NCBI RefSeq assembly: GCF_030063355.1
Contig: NZ_JASISZ010000007.1
Span: forward strand, 1-64,000
DNA: 64,000 nucleotides
Source: Streptomyces sp. PH10-H1
GTDB lineage: Bacteria > Actinomycetota > Actinomycetes > Streptomycetales > Streptomycetaceae
Direction: 5' to 3'
Part shown: in pieces, positions 19,613 to 28,442 of the stretch
How positions within the stretch are numbered: the stretch's first letter is position 1
How the letters are laid out: every line of letters begins with the position of its first letter
Translations under genes and position numbers: made by a program
Notes under the pieces: generated by a model
Told to the model about the DNA's origin: nothing
Database searches by the model: none
Seen by the model: the letters and a program-made list of their open reading frames with translations, nothing else

Positions 19613-19658
19613 GTCCGCGCAGGAGTCCGCGCAGGAGCCCGTGCAGGAGCCCGTGCGG
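19590..19658. repeat. 12-nt tandem repeat at the 3' end of the cysteine dioxygenase gene
   Basis: About five copies of a 12-nt unit (gcgcaggagtcc, gcgcaggagccc, gtgcaggagccc and variants) begin inside the last codons (AQEPAHEPA), cross the TGA stop and continue to just before fbiA. Confidence 0.85.
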
Positions 19659-19690
19659 GGCTGACAGAGCGGGCTGACAGACTGTCCCTC

Positions 19691-20647
19691 ATGCGAATTG
19701 TGGTATTGGCCGGCGGCATCGGGGGGGCCCGTTTCCTGCGCGGCCTCAAGGCAGCGGCACCGGAAGCGGACATCACCGTCATCGGCAACACCGGTGACGA
19801 CATTCATCTGTTCGGGCTCAAGGTCTGTCCCGACCTCGACACCGTCATGTACACCCTCGGCGGCGGCATCCACGAGGAACAGGGCTGGGGCCGGTCCGAC
19901 GAGACGTTCACCGTCAAGGCCGAACTCGCTGCGTACGGAGTCGGGCCCGAGTGGTTCGGGCTCGGCGACCGCGACTTCGCCACCCACATCGTCCGTACCC
20001 AGATGATCGGCGCGGGCTACCCGCTCAGCGCCGTCACCGAGGCGCTGTGCGAGCGGTGGCAGCCGGGTGTCCGGCTCATCCCCATGTCGGACGACCGCGT
20101 GGAGACCCACGTCCTCATCGACGTGGACGGTGAGCGCAAGGCCGTGCACTTCCAGGAGTACTGGGTGCGGTTGCACGCCTCCGTCGAGGCGCATGCCGTG
20201 GTGCCGGTCGGCGCGGAGCAGGCGAAGCCGGCCCCGGGTGTTCTGGAGGCCATCGCGAGCGCGGACATCATCGTCTTCCCGCCGTCCAACCCCGTCGTCA
20301 GCATCGGCACGATCCTGGCCGTGCCGGGGATCCGCGAGGCCATCGCGGAGGCGGGCGTCCCTGTCGTCGGGCTCTCCCCCATCGTCGGTGACGCGCCCGT
20401 GCGCGGCATGGCGGACAAGGTCCTGGAGGCCGTCGGCGTCGAGACGACCGCCGCCGCTGTCGCCGCCCACTACGGGTCAGGACTGCTCGACGGCTGGCTC
20501 GTCGACACCGTGGACGCCGGCTCGGTCCCCGGGATCGAGTCGACGGGAATCCGCTGCCGTGCGGTACCGCTGATGATGACCGACCTCGAAGCCACCACCG
20601 CCATGGCGCGCGAAGCACTGGCGCTCGCGGCGGAGGTCCGGTCGTGA
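19691..20647 (+). CDS. fbiA: Phosphoenolpyruvate/2-phospho-L-lactate transferase of F420 synthesis
   Basis: 318 residues, CofD/FbiA family. It transfers a phospholactyl or phosphoenolpyruvyl group from the guanosine-diphosphate donor to 7,8-didemethyl-8-hydroxy-5-deazariboflavin (Fo), forming (dehydro)F420-0. Hallmarks are [16 protein letters not shown] at the N-terminus, [14 protein letters not shown] with the metal/phosphate site, and [12 protein letters not shown] near residue 200. The gene ends with TGA overlapping the GTG start of fbiB by 4 bp, so the two are translationally coupled. Confidence 0.96.
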   Translation: MRIVVLAGGIGGARFLRGLKAAAPEADITVIGNTGDDIHLFGLKVCPDLDTVMYTLGGGIHEEQGWGRSDETFTVKAELAAYGVGPEWFGLGDRDFATHIVRTQMIGAGYPLSAVTEALCERWQPGVRLIPMSDDRVETHVLIDVDGERKAVHFQEYWVRLHASVEAHAVVPVGAEQAKPAPGVLEAIASADIIVFPPSNPVVSIGTILAVPGIREAIAEAGVPVVGLSPIVGDAPVRGMADKVLEAVGVETTAAAVAAHYGSGLLDGWLVDTVDAGSVPGIESTGIRCRAVPLMMTDLEATTAMAREALALAAEVRS

Positions 20648-22035
20648 CCTCCCCGGCCTCCCCCGGCTCCTCCGGCTCCCCGGCCTCCTTCGGCTCCCCA
20701 GGCTCCCCGGGCTTCCGGGACTCGGCGTCCGCCCCGGCCGTCCCGTCCTTCCAGGTCCTCGCCGTGTCCGGGATCCCTGAGGTGCAGCCCGGCGACGACC
20801 TCGCCAAACTGATCGCCGGCGCGGATCCCGCCCTGGCCGACGGGGACGTGCTCCTGGTGACGTCGAAGATCGTCAGCAAGGCCGAGGGCCGGATCGTCCG
20901 CGCCGACGACCGCGAGGCCGCGATAGACGCCGAGATGGTCCGGCTGGTCGCACGGCGCGGGCCCACCCGGATCGTCGAGACCCGGCACGGCTTCGTCATG
21001 GCAGCAGCCGGCGTCGACGCCTCCAATACGGCCCCCGGGACCATACTTCTGCTCCCCGAGGACCCGGACGCGTCCGCCCGCGCGATCCGGGACGGGCTGC
21101 GCGATGCGCTCGGCGTCCAGGTCGCGGTCGTGGTCACGGACACCTTCGGGCGGCCGTGGCGCGAAGGGCTCACCGATGTGGCCATCGGCGCCGCCGGGCT
21201 GCGGGTCCTCGACGACCTGCGCGGCGGCCTCGATTCGCACGGCAACGCGCTGAGCATGACCGTCACCGCCACCGGGGACGAACTCGCCGCCGCCGGGGAC
21301 CTCGTCAAGGGCAAGGCGGCCGGGCTGCCGGTCGCCGTCGTCCGCGGGCTCGGCCACCTGGTGTCGCCGGACGACGGGCCCGGCGCCCGCGCCCTCGTCC
21401 GGGACGCGAGCACGGACATGTTCCGGCTCGGCACGTCGGAAGCCATCCGAGAGGCCGTCGCGGCACGCCGTACGGTCCGGGACTTCACCGGTGAGCCGGT
21501 GGACGGCACCGCGGTCCGGCGCGCAGTCGACATGGCCGTCACCGCACCCGCGCCGCACCACACCACGCCCTGGCGGTTCGTACTCCTGGAGTCCGCGGAG
21601 TCCAGAACGCGGCTGCTCGACGCCATGCGGGACGCCTGGGCGGCGGACCTGCGCGCCGACGGCTTCCCCGAGGAGAACGTCACCCGCCGGCTGCGGCGCG
21701 GGGACGTGCTGCGACGAGCTCCGTATCTGATCGTGCCGTGCCTGGTCGCCGACGGCGCGCACGCATATCCGGACCCGCGGCGGGCGGGAGCGGAGCGCGA
21801 GATGTTCGTCGTCGCCGTCGGAGCCGCCGTCCAGAACCTGCTGGTCGCGCTGGCGGGCGAGCAACTCGGCTCCGCGTGGGTGTCCTCCACGATGTTCTGC
21901 CGCGATGTCGTCCGCGATGTCCTCGGGCTGCCGGACGACTGGGACCCGATGGGCGCCGTCGCCGTCGGCCACGCGTCCGCCCCGCCGAAGCCCCGGCCGG
22001 AACGGACTGCGGAGGCGTTCATCACCGTCCGGTGA
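20644..22035 (+). CDS. fbiB: Bifunctional F420 gamma-glutamyl ligase / FMN reductase-like protein
   Basis: 463 residues starting at the GTG that overlaps the fbiA stop. Residues of about 40-270 are the CofE-type ligase that adds glutamates to F420-0 ([25 protein letters not shown]). Residues of about 275-463 are a nitroreductase-fold FMN domain that in mycobacterial FbiB reduces dehydro-F420 ([15 protein letters not shown], then [10 protein letters not shown]). An unusual Ser/Gly/Pro-rich stretch of about 33 residues precedes the first domain. The fusion is typical of actinobacteria. Confidence 0.95.
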   Translation: MTSPASPGSSGSPASFGSPGSPGFRDSASAPAVPSFQVLAVSGIPEVQPGDDLAKLIAGADPALADGDVLLVTSKIVSKAEGRIVRADDREAAIDAEMVRLVARRGPTRIVETRHGFVMAAAGVDASNTAPGTILLLPEDPDASARAIRDGLRDALGVQVAVVVTDTFGRPWREGLTDVAIGAAGLRVLDDLRGGLDSHGNALSMTVTATGDELAAAGDLVKGKAAGLPVAVVRGLGHLVSPDDGPGARALVRDASTDMFRLGTSEAIREAVAARRTVRDFTGEPVDGTAVRRAVDMAVTAPAPHHTTPWRFVLLESAESRTRLLDAMRDAWAADLRADGFPEENVTRRLRRGDVLRRAPYLIVPCLVADGAHAYPDPRRAGAEREMFVVAVGAAVQNLLVALAGEQLGSAWVSSTMFCRDVVRDVLGLPDDWDPMGAVAVGHASAPPKPRPERTAEAFITVR

Positions 22036-22051
22036 GCCTGCGACCGGACGC

Positions 22052-22063
22052 GCTGAATTCAGC
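22052..22063. terminator. Palindrome between convergent fbiB and the DNA glycosylase gene
   Basis: Gctgaattcagc is a perfect 12-bp palindrome within a 31-bp convergent gap and is followed by ccg. The same core with longer arms recurs at 36410-36431. A terminator role is inferred from position only. Confidence 0.5.
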
Positions 22064-22066
22064 CCG

Positions 22067-22990
22067 CTAGATGCGGGCGATGTCGTTCGGCGCGAAGCGC
22101 GGCGCTCTGCGCGGGGGGACGCGGCCGCTGAGCAGGATCAGGCGGGCCGCCCGGTGGCGCTGGCCCGCGTACGGGGCCAGTAGCGCGCACATCGCCGCGT
22201 CGTCGGTGCGGTGCGCTCCGGTGAGGGCGAAGCCGATGATGTTCGGCAGGTGCAGGTCCCCGACCGTCAGCGCGTCCGGCGCCCCGTTGCTGCGCTGCAG
22301 CGTCTCGGCGGCCGTCCAGGGGCCGATGCCCGGGATCGCCTGCAGCCGGGCGGAGGCCGTCGCCAGGTCCATGGTGGCGGCCTCCTCCATCCGCGCGGCC
22401 ACCCGGACGGCGCGCAGGATCGTCGCGGAGCGCTTGTTGTCGACCCCGGCGCGGTGCCAGTCCCAGGACGGGATGAGGGACCACTGGCGCGGAGCCGGCA
22501 TCACGTACATCCCGCCGGCGGGACCGCCGGTGGCAGGCCCTGGGGCCGGTTCGCCGTGGCGCCGCAGGAGCAGCCGCCAGGCGCGATGGGCCTCGTCGGA
22601 CGTGACCTTCTGTTCCAGGATCGAGGGGATCAGCGATTCGAGTACGAGGCCGGTACGGGTCAGCCGCAGGCCCGGGTGCCGCCGGTGCGCCTCGTGCACG
22701 ACGCGGTGGCGCGGGGTGAACGGGGCGGGGTCGTCATCCGCGCCGAGCAGCGCGGGAAGCGCCTCCAGGAGCCAGTCCGCACCCTCGCCCCAGGCCTCCG
22801 CCCGTACGGTGCCGCCGGCCGCGCCGATCCGCAGCGTTCCGGGGCCCGCCGGGGTGCGGGCGGCCCGCCAGATCGCGCCGTCGGGTGCCACCTGGTACGC
22901 CGGATCCCCCGGACCGCGGCCCAGCGGGCCGAGCGTCAGGCCGAGGTCGGTCCTGACCCCCGGGGTCCAGTGGCGGGTACTCGTTCGCAT
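22067..22990 (-). CDS. AlkA-like DNA-3-methyladenine glycosylase family protein
   Basis: 307 residues from the ATG at 22990. It is an HhH-GPD superfamily base-excision enzyme: the helix-hairpin-helix is LQAIPGIGPWTAAETLQ (about residue 205-221), and the catalytic Asp is probably in DALTVGDLHLPN. SILEQKVTSDEAHRAWRLL is the conserved helix before the hairpin. It probably excises alkylated purines. It is convergent with fbiB and lies upstream of the guanylyltransferase-like gene in the same direction. Confidence 0.88.
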   Translation of the reverse strand: MRTSTRHWTPGVRTDLGLTLGPLGRGPGDPAYQVAPDGAIWRAARTPAGPGTLRIGAAGGTVRAEAWGEGADWLLEALPALLGADDDPAPFTPRHRVVHEAHRRHPGLRLTRTGLVLESLIPSILEQKVTSDEAHRAWRLLLRRHGEPAPGPATGGPAGGMYVMPAPRQWSLIPSWDWHRAGVDNKRSATILRAVRVAARMEEAATMDLATASARLQAIPGIGPWTAAETLQRSNGAPDALTVGDLHLPNIIGFALTGAHRTDDAAMCALLAPYAGQRHRAARLILLSGRVPPRRAPRFAPNDIARI

Positions 22991-23127
22991 CCGCCCGAGG
23001 GTAGCCGCACGGCGGCTCCCCGGGCCCCGCCGGGCCGCGGCCAGGTACCCGACCGGGGCTCGCGTCCTCGGTCGGCGCCCTCCGCCCGCGCCCTCGGCCA
23101 CCTACCTGGCGGTCGGCTACTCGTCGG

Positions 23128-24210
23128 CTACTGGTCCGAGGAGAAGCGGAGCGAGGCCGCGGGGATCTGCGCGCCGCACCAGACGCGGACGCCGTGGAGG
23201 AGTTCGTTGTCGGCGCCGACGGTGGCGCCGTCGCCGATGACGGCACCGTCGAGGATCGTGCGGGCGCCGATGGTGGCGCCGGTGCCGATGAGGGAGTCCC
23301 GGATGACGGCGCCGGGTTCGACGACGGCGCCGTTCAGGACGAGGCTGCCGTCGATGCGCGCACCGGCTCCGATCCGCGCGCCCGCGCCGATCGAGGTGCC
23401 GCCGCTGAGCTTGGCGCCCTCGCCGATGACGGCGCCGTCCAGGACGAGGCGCTCGCCACGCCGGCCGGGGACCGCCGGGGACGTGGCGCGGCCGAGAACG
23501 AGGTCGGCGGAGCCGCGGACGAAGGCCTGCGGGGTACCGAGGTCGAGCCAGTACGTGGAGTCGACCATGCCCTGGAGGTGGGCGCCGGAGGCGAGGAGGC
23601 CGGGGAAGGTCTCGCGCTCGACGGAGACGGGCCGGCCGGCCGGGATGCCGTCGATGACCGAGCGGTTGAATACGTACGCGCCCGCGTTGATCTGGTCGGT
23701 GACGATCTCCTCGGGGGTCTGCGGCTTCTCGAGGAAGGCCGTGACGCGCCCGGAGGCATCGGTGGGGACGAGGCCGAACGCGCGCGGGTCCGCGACCTTG
23801 GTGAGGTGCAGGGAGACATCGGCGCCCGTCGTGCGGTGGTTCTCGACGAGGGCGCGGATGTCGAGGCCGGTGAGAATGTCGCCGTTGAAGATGAGGACGG
23901 GGTCGCCGGGGGCGGACCGGAGCCTGGAGGCGACGTTGCGGATGGCGCCGCCCGTGCCGAGAGGCTCGTCCTCGGTGACGTACTCCAGACGCAGGCCGAG
24001 CGCCGAGCCGTCGCCGAAGTGCGGCTCGAAGACCTCGGCGAGGTAGGAGGTGGCCAGCACGATGTGCTCGACACCGGCCGCGCGGGCGCGGGCGAGCTGG
24101 TGGGTCAGGAACGGCACACCGGCCGCCGGGACCATGGGCTTGGGCGTGTGCACCGTCAGCGGGCGCAGTCGGGTGCCCTTGCCGCCGACCAAGAGGATCG
24201 CTTCAGTCAC
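23128..24210 (-). CDS. Mannose-1-phosphate guanylyltransferase / NDP-sugar synthase
   Basis: 360 residues from the GTG at 24210 (TEAILLVGG). The nucleotidyltransferase signature is GGKGTRLRPLTVHTPKPM, with the metal-binding Asp in FNGDILTG. From about residue 240 to the end it carries hexapeptide repeats of a left-handed beta-helix (VVEPGAVIRDSLIGTG, IGDGATVGADNELL). It probably makes GDP-mannose from the ManB product; the gene sits near fbiB in actinomycetes. UDP- or dTDP-sugar specificity cannot be excluded from sequence alone. Confidence 0.85.
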   Translation of the reverse strand: MTEAILLVGGKGTRLRPLTVHTPKPMVPAAGVPFLTHQLARARAAGVEHIVLATSYLAEVFEPHFGDGSALGLRLEYVTEDEPLGTGGAIRNVASRLRSAPGDPVLIFNGDILTGLDIRALVENHRTTGADVSLHLTKVADPRAFGLVPTDASGRVTAFLEKPQTPEEIVTDQINAGAYVFNRSVIDGIPAGRPVSVERETFPGLLASGAHLQGMVDSTYWLDLGTPQAFVRGSADLVLGRATSPAVPGRRGERLVLDGAVIGEGAKLSGGTSIGAGARIGAGARIDGSLVLNGAVVEPGAVIRDSLIGTGATIGARTILDGAVIGDGATVGADNELLHGVRVWCGAQIPAASLRFSSDQ

Positions 24211-24329
24211 CTGGGTTCTTCTCTGCTTCCTGGTGGGCGGGCCGATGGGCCGCAATCTTAGGCAGATGAACGGATGAGCTGACCACTCGCACCGTCCGCG
24301 GCCCCGGGACACCCCGGAGCCGCGGACGG

Positions 24330-24415
24330 GAACGCGGTCGAACCGCGAGTCAAAGCACGAGTCGAACTTCGCGTCGAACCACACGTCGAACCGCGGGTAG
24401 AACCGCGGTGGAACG
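24330..24415. repeat. 12-nt tandem repeat between the amidase and guanylyltransferase genes
   Basis: Six to seven imperfect copies of a 12-nt unit of the form gaaccgcgcgtc run up to 20 bp beyond the amidase stop codon. Confidence 0.8.
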
Positions 24416-24435
24416 CGCTGCAACCGAGCGGCGGC

Positions 24436-25905
24436 TCAGCGGCCCTGGAGGTCGGCTGCCGACTGGCGGACGGATCCGAGTCTGGCGTAGAGCTTGGCCC
24501 CGGGGCACTCGGTGTTGAAGCCGTCGCGATGTCCCGAGATGACGTTGAGTTTGACGCTGGTGCCCTTCGCGTACAGGTTGCCGCCACCGGAGGTCAGATG
24601 GGCGGTGCCTTCCGGATTCGATCCGAACAGTCCGAGCTTCCAGGCGAGGAGATGGGACACCCCGTTCAGGGCGGCGGCCGACGGCGCGGCGCTGGTGAAC
24701 GTACCGAGGACGGCGACGCCCATGCTGTTGGTGTTGAAGCCGAGGGTGTGAGCGCCGAAGACAGCCTTGCCGACGCCGCCCGCCCGGCCCTCGTAGATGG
24801 TTCCGCACTTGTCGACGAGGAAGTTGTACCCGATGTCCCGCCAGCCGCTGCTCTCCACGTGGTAGCGGTAGATGCTGCGGATGAGCGCGGGGCCTTCCGA
24901 GCAGCTGTAGCCGTTCCCGGTGGCGGTGTGGTGGACGAAGGCCACCTTGACGGTGTCGGTGTAGACGAAGCCGGCTTCGCGCAGGCTCTCGTCGGCGCCC
25001 CAGCCGGCCCGGGTGGTGATCTTGGGGCGCGCGCCGATGTAGGGCGTGCCACCGGCCTCGGTCGCAGTCGCAGTGGCGGAAACGGCCGCGGTCTCGGCCC
25101 TGCTGAGTGCGGGGATCTCGGCGGCGGGAGCGCCGACGGGGACGAGGCCCGGTGCCAGTCCCCGGCCGTCCAGGCCCAGCCGGAGGTCGTTCCCCGCCTG
25201 GGCCGACGCCTCCCGCACGACCTGTTCCGCGGCCTCCGGCGTCATCTCGTCGCCCGGGTCGACCATCTCCAGGCGCAGGCCCTTGGGCAGTGGTGCGGCG
25301 GCCACGGCGGAACGGTCACCGGTGTCCCTGACGACGGCTCCGGGCCGTACCCGGACCTGGACCCCGTCCGAGGCGCCGACCCACAGCGGGGCGGTGGCGC
25401 CACGGGTGGGACTGCCGCCGGGGTCGGGGGCGTCATCGTTGTGCGCCTGTACGTCCTGCCAGCCGGACCAGGCGCCGGTGGCGGCGGCCCGGGTCCGGAC
25501 CTGGACGGAGCCGTTGATGTCGGCGGTGGAGTCGTCCCAGGTGACGCCGAGCAGCGAGTACGGGGTGACCCGGCGCGCGGCCAGGCCCTGCTCGGCGGTG
25601 GCGGCGAGCGCGCGGTCGGATCCATGGGCGGTGGCGGGGGCGAGCGGGACCAGTGGAAGGGAACGGGTGCTGCCCGGGACCTTTCGGGCGGCACCGGGGG
25701 CGGCCGGCGCTGTGCCGGAGACCGGGGAAGAGGAGGAGGAGGAAGAGGTCGAGGACATGGCAACGGCCGTGCGGGAGGAGGCCGTCACGTGAACCGGCCG
25801 CTCGGGCCGTCCGCCGTTCGCGGCGGCGCCCGTGGGGACGGCGATCGGAAGCGCCAGCGCGGCCGTGCACGCGACGCCGATGGTGGAGGCAAGGTATGCA
25901 CGCAT
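24436..25905 (-). CDS. Exported N-acetylmuramoyl-L-alanine amidase (PGRP type)
   Basis: 489 residues from the ATG at 25905, with a signal peptide (MRAYLASTIGVACTAALALP). A Ser-rich linker and a beta domain (about 110-290) precede the C-terminal amidase/PGRP domain (about 310-480). The domain begins near PKITTRAGWGADESL. The zinc site shows VAFVHHTATGN and SGHRDGFNTECPG, and GYNFLVDKCGTIYEGRAGG is the typical core. It should cleave the amide bond between muramic acid and the stem peptide outside the cell. The start is chosen at the signal peptide. Confidence 0.92.
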   Translation of the reverse strand: MRAYLASTIGVACTAALALPIAVPTGAAANGGRPERPVHVTASSRTAVAMSSTSSSSSSSPVSGTAPAAPGAARKVPGSTRSLPLVPLAPATAHGSDRALAATAEQGLAARRVTPYSLLGVTWDDSTADINGSVQVRTRAAATGAWSGWQDVQAHNDDAPDPGGSPTRGATAPLWVGASDGVQVRVRPGAVVRDTGDRSAVAAAPLPKGLRLEMVDPGDEMTPEAAEQVVREASAQAGNDLRLGLDGRGLAPGLVPVGAPAAEIPALSRAETAAVSATATATEAGGTPYIGARPKITTRAGWGADESLREAGFVYTDTVKVAFVHHTATGNGYSCSEGPALIRSIYRYHVESSGWRDIGYNFLVDKCGTIYEGRAGGVGKAVFGAHTLGFNTNSMGVAVLGTFTSAAPSAAALNGVSHLLAWKLGLFGSNPEGTAHLTSGGGNLYAKGTSVKLNVISGHRDGFNTECPGAKLYARLGSVRQSAADLQGR

Positions 25906-26019
25906 GGAACAGATCGTTACATAAGCCGCAAATATGTCCAGTCGGAATCTGACGGACTGTCCGCTGCGACCGCCGTCCCCCCCACCCGTACGGACGAGGC
26001 TCCCCGACCCGGCGGCAGG

Positions 26020-26032
26020 TAGCCTGAGTCGG
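26020..26032 (+). promoter_or_regulatory. Possible -10 box for leaderless transcription of the TIGR03089 gene
   Basis: TAGCCT at 26020-26025 ends 7 nt before the GTG start, and no convincing Shine-Dalgarno sequence is present. Confidence 0.35.
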
Positions 26033-26788
26033 GTGACCGCTACCGCCAACACCCCCGCCGGCCTGCTGGATTACGCCCTCCGGACGGAGCCCGCCCGCCC
26101 GCTGGTGACCTTCTACGACGACGCCACCGGAGAGCGTGTCGAACTCTCCGTGGCCACGTTCGGCAATTGGGTGGCGAAGACCGCCAATCTGATCCAGGAC
26201 GACCTGGGCGCGCAGCCCGGCGACCGGCTCGCGCTGCTGCTGCCCGCGCACTGGCAGACCGCGGTCTGGCTGCTCGCCGGTTTCTCCACCGGGGTGGTCG
26301 TCGTCCCCGGCGGCGACCCGGCCGCCGCCGATCTGGTGGTCAGCGGCCCGGAAACCCTGGACGCGGCCCGCGCCTGCGGGGGCGAGCGGATCGCGCTCGC
26401 GCTGCGGCCGCTCGGCGGCCGCTTTCCGCAGTCGCCGGAGGGTTTCGCCGACTACGCGGTCGAGGTCCCCAGTCAGGGCGACCGCTTCGCGCCGTACGCG
26501 CCCGTCGGCCCGGACGCTCCCGCGCTGGAGCTCCCCGACGGCTCCGTACTGACGGCCGCCGAGGTGGTCGGCCGGGCCCGCGAAAGCGCCCGCGAGCTGG
26601 GCCTCGACCGTGGTTCGCGGCTGCTTTCCGGCCGGTCGTTCGACGACTGGGACGGGCTGGCCGCGGGCCTGCTGGCGCCACTGGCCGCGGACGGTTCCGT
26701 GGTGCTGTGCCGCCATCTCGGCCGGCTTCCCGCGGACCAGCTGGCCAAGCGCGAGGAGAGCGAGCGCGTCACCCACACGGCCCAGTAA
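26033..26788 (+). CDS. TIGR03089-family protein (truncated AMP-binding-like)
   Basis: 251 residues from the GTG at 26033. It looks like the N-terminal part of an adenylate-forming enzyme (TFYDDATGERVELSVATFGN, then GDRLALLLPAHWQTAVWLLA) but is far too short for one. It lacks the P-loop-like A3 motif and the C-terminal domain, so it probably does not activate acids. Family members are almost confined to actinobacteria, next to envelope genes as here. Confidence 0.82.
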   Translation: MTATANTPAGLLDYALRTEPARPLVTFYDDATGERVELSVATFGNWVAKTANLIQDDLGAQPGDRLALLLPAHWQTAVWLLAGFSTGVVVVPGGDPAAADLVVSGPETLDAARACGGERIALALRPLGGRFPQSPEGFADYAVEVPSQGDRFAPYAPVGPDAPALELPDGSVLTAAEVVGRARESARELGLDRGSRLLSGRSFDDWDGLAAGLLAPLAADGSVVLCRHLGRLPADQLAKREESERVTHTAQ

Positions 26789-26954
26789 CCGCCTCTCCCC
26801 CGGGCCTCCCGCCCCGTCCTGGGGGATGCTTGGTTGATCACACAGCCAAGCGGAAGAGCGAGCCGCGCAACCATGTACGGGATTCGGATGTCTGAACGGG
26901 TGCCGGTCGGGCCATCCCGCCCGAGAACTCCGGCACCGAGCGACTCACCGAGGG

Positions 26955-28226
26955 ATGGGCGCAGACGTGACCACGCCAGCAGGCACGCCCGCTACGCCAC
27001 CGGACCCGGACGACGCGTCGTCCACCGGGGAAGGCGTCGGCGGCGCTGACACCCCGCCCGCCGCACCCGCGGCGCGCAAGGGGCGTCGCTGGCTGCGCGT
27101 ACTCGCCGCGTGCACCGCCGTGGTCCTGCTGGCAGGCGCCGGCACCGCCTGGTACCTGTACAAGCAGCTCGACGGAAACATCAAGACCGACGTCCGCACC
27201 GCCAACGAGCTGGAGCGCTTCCAGTCCGAGCGGCCCACCCCCGGCCCGACCAAGGCCGAGAACATCCTGCTCATAGGATCGGACAACCGCGGCAACGGCA
27301 ACAGCAAGTACGGACAGGACAGCGGCACCCAGCGCTCCGACACCACGATCCTGCTCCATCTCTCCAGCGACCGGAGGAGCGCGACCGCGGTCAGCATCCC
27401 CCGCGACCTGATGTCCCACGTCCCCAGCTGCAAGCAGGCGGACGGCACCATGTCGCAGGAGAAGTTCATCCAGTTCAACTGGGCCTTCGAATTCGGCGGG
27501 GCGGCCTGCACCATCCGCACCATGGAGAAGATGACCGGCATCCGCATCGACCACCACATGATCGTGGACTTCAACGGTTTCAAGAAGATGGTCGACGCGA
27601 TGGACGGCGTCGAGGTGTGCCTCCCGAAGCCGATAAACGACCAGGAAGCGCATCTGAACCTGCCGGCCGGGGTGCAGACGCTCAACGGCGAGCAGGCCCT
27701 GGGCTTTGTACGCGCGAGGTACAGCCTCGGTGACGGCAGCGACACCCAGCGGATGGACCGCCAGCAGGAGTTCCTCGCCTCGCTGGTGCACAAGATCCGC
27801 AGCGATGGCGTGCTGCTCAACCCCACCAAGCTCTACCCGGTGTTGTCGGCGGCGACCTCGTCCCTGACCGTCGACGCGGGCCTGGACTCGCTCAGCAAGT
27901 TGTACGACCTCGCCCGCAGCCTGGAGAACACCCCGACCGGGGCGGTGCACTTCCTGACCGCGCCGCGCCAGCCGTACGCCTACGACAAAGACCGGGACGA
28001 ACTGGTCCAGCCCGAGGCCGACCAGCTCTTCGCCGCACTCCGCGCGGACCGGCCGGTCAGCGTGACGACCAAGTCCGGCGACGGGACGAGGACCGGCGGA
28101 CCGGCGGACGGCAACGGGGCGCGGGACGGCTGGACGTTCGCCGCGACGACGCCGCCGGGGCCGGGAGCCGGCCCGACGTTTCCCGGAACGACCGCAGAGC
28201 GAGACATCTGTGGTAAAGCGCAATAA
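26955..28226 (+). CDS. LytR-CpsA-Psr (LCP) family protein 1
   Basis: 423 residues. LCP enzymes transfer lipid-linked glycopolymers onto peptidoglycan or proteins outside the membrane. A Pro/Ala-rich cytoplasmic part is followed by one membrane helix (about 46-68) and the LCP domain: AENILLIGSDNRG, RSDTTILLHLSSD, TAVSIPRDLM, then GFVRARYSLGDGSD and DRQQEFLASL with the conserved Arg and Asp residues. It lacks a C-terminal LytR_C domain but ends in DICGKAQ, with a lone Cys near the end. A GTG at 26967 is an alternative start. It is the first of seven LCP genes here. Confidence 0.92.
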   Translation: MGADVTTPAGTPATPPDPDDASSTGEGVGGADTPPAAPAARKGRRWLRVLAACTAVVLLAGAGTAWYLYKQLDGNIKTDVRTANELERFQSERPTPGPTKAENILLIGSDNRGNGNSKYGQDSGTQRSDTTILLHLSSDRRSATAVSIPRDLMSHVPSCKQADGTMSQEKFIQFNWAFEFGGAACTIRTMEKMTGIRIDHHMIVDFNGFKKMVDAMDGVEVCLPKPINDQEAHLNLPAGVQTLNGEQALGFVRARYSLGDGSDTQRMDRQQEFLASLVHKIRSDGVLLNPTKLYPVLSAATSSLTVDAGLDSLSKLYDLARSLENTPTGAVHFLTAPRQPYAYDKDRDELVQPEADQLFAALRADRPVSVTTKSGDGTRTGGPADGNGARDGWTFAATTPPGPGAGPTFPGTTAERDICGKAQ

Positions 28227-28288
28227 AAGGTAAGACCAACAACCCGGCCGGATTGGAGGGTTTGTCCAGTTGTAGGGGAGTGGAGTTT

Positions 28289-28302
28289 GTCACGCACGTG
28301 AC
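28289..28302. promoter_or_regulatory. Inverted repeat upstream of LCP gene 2
   Basis: GTCAC-N4-GTGAC, a perfect 5-bp inverted repeat, lies in the 216-bp gap before the second LCP gene. Its role as an operator is only inferred. Otherwise the gap (28227-28442) shows the GGAGG ribosome-binding site and no gene. Confidence 0.3.
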
Positions 28303-28442
28303 TAGACGCTGAAGTGTGGGGCTAGTGTGAGCGATCCGGCCGGACCGGAGGATGGTCAACCGGCCGCACTCACACGAAAGACAGAAGATCGAGCGCCCAG
28401 GGGGCAGGCGCCGCGTGGCACCGACGGAGGACCCGAGTAACC

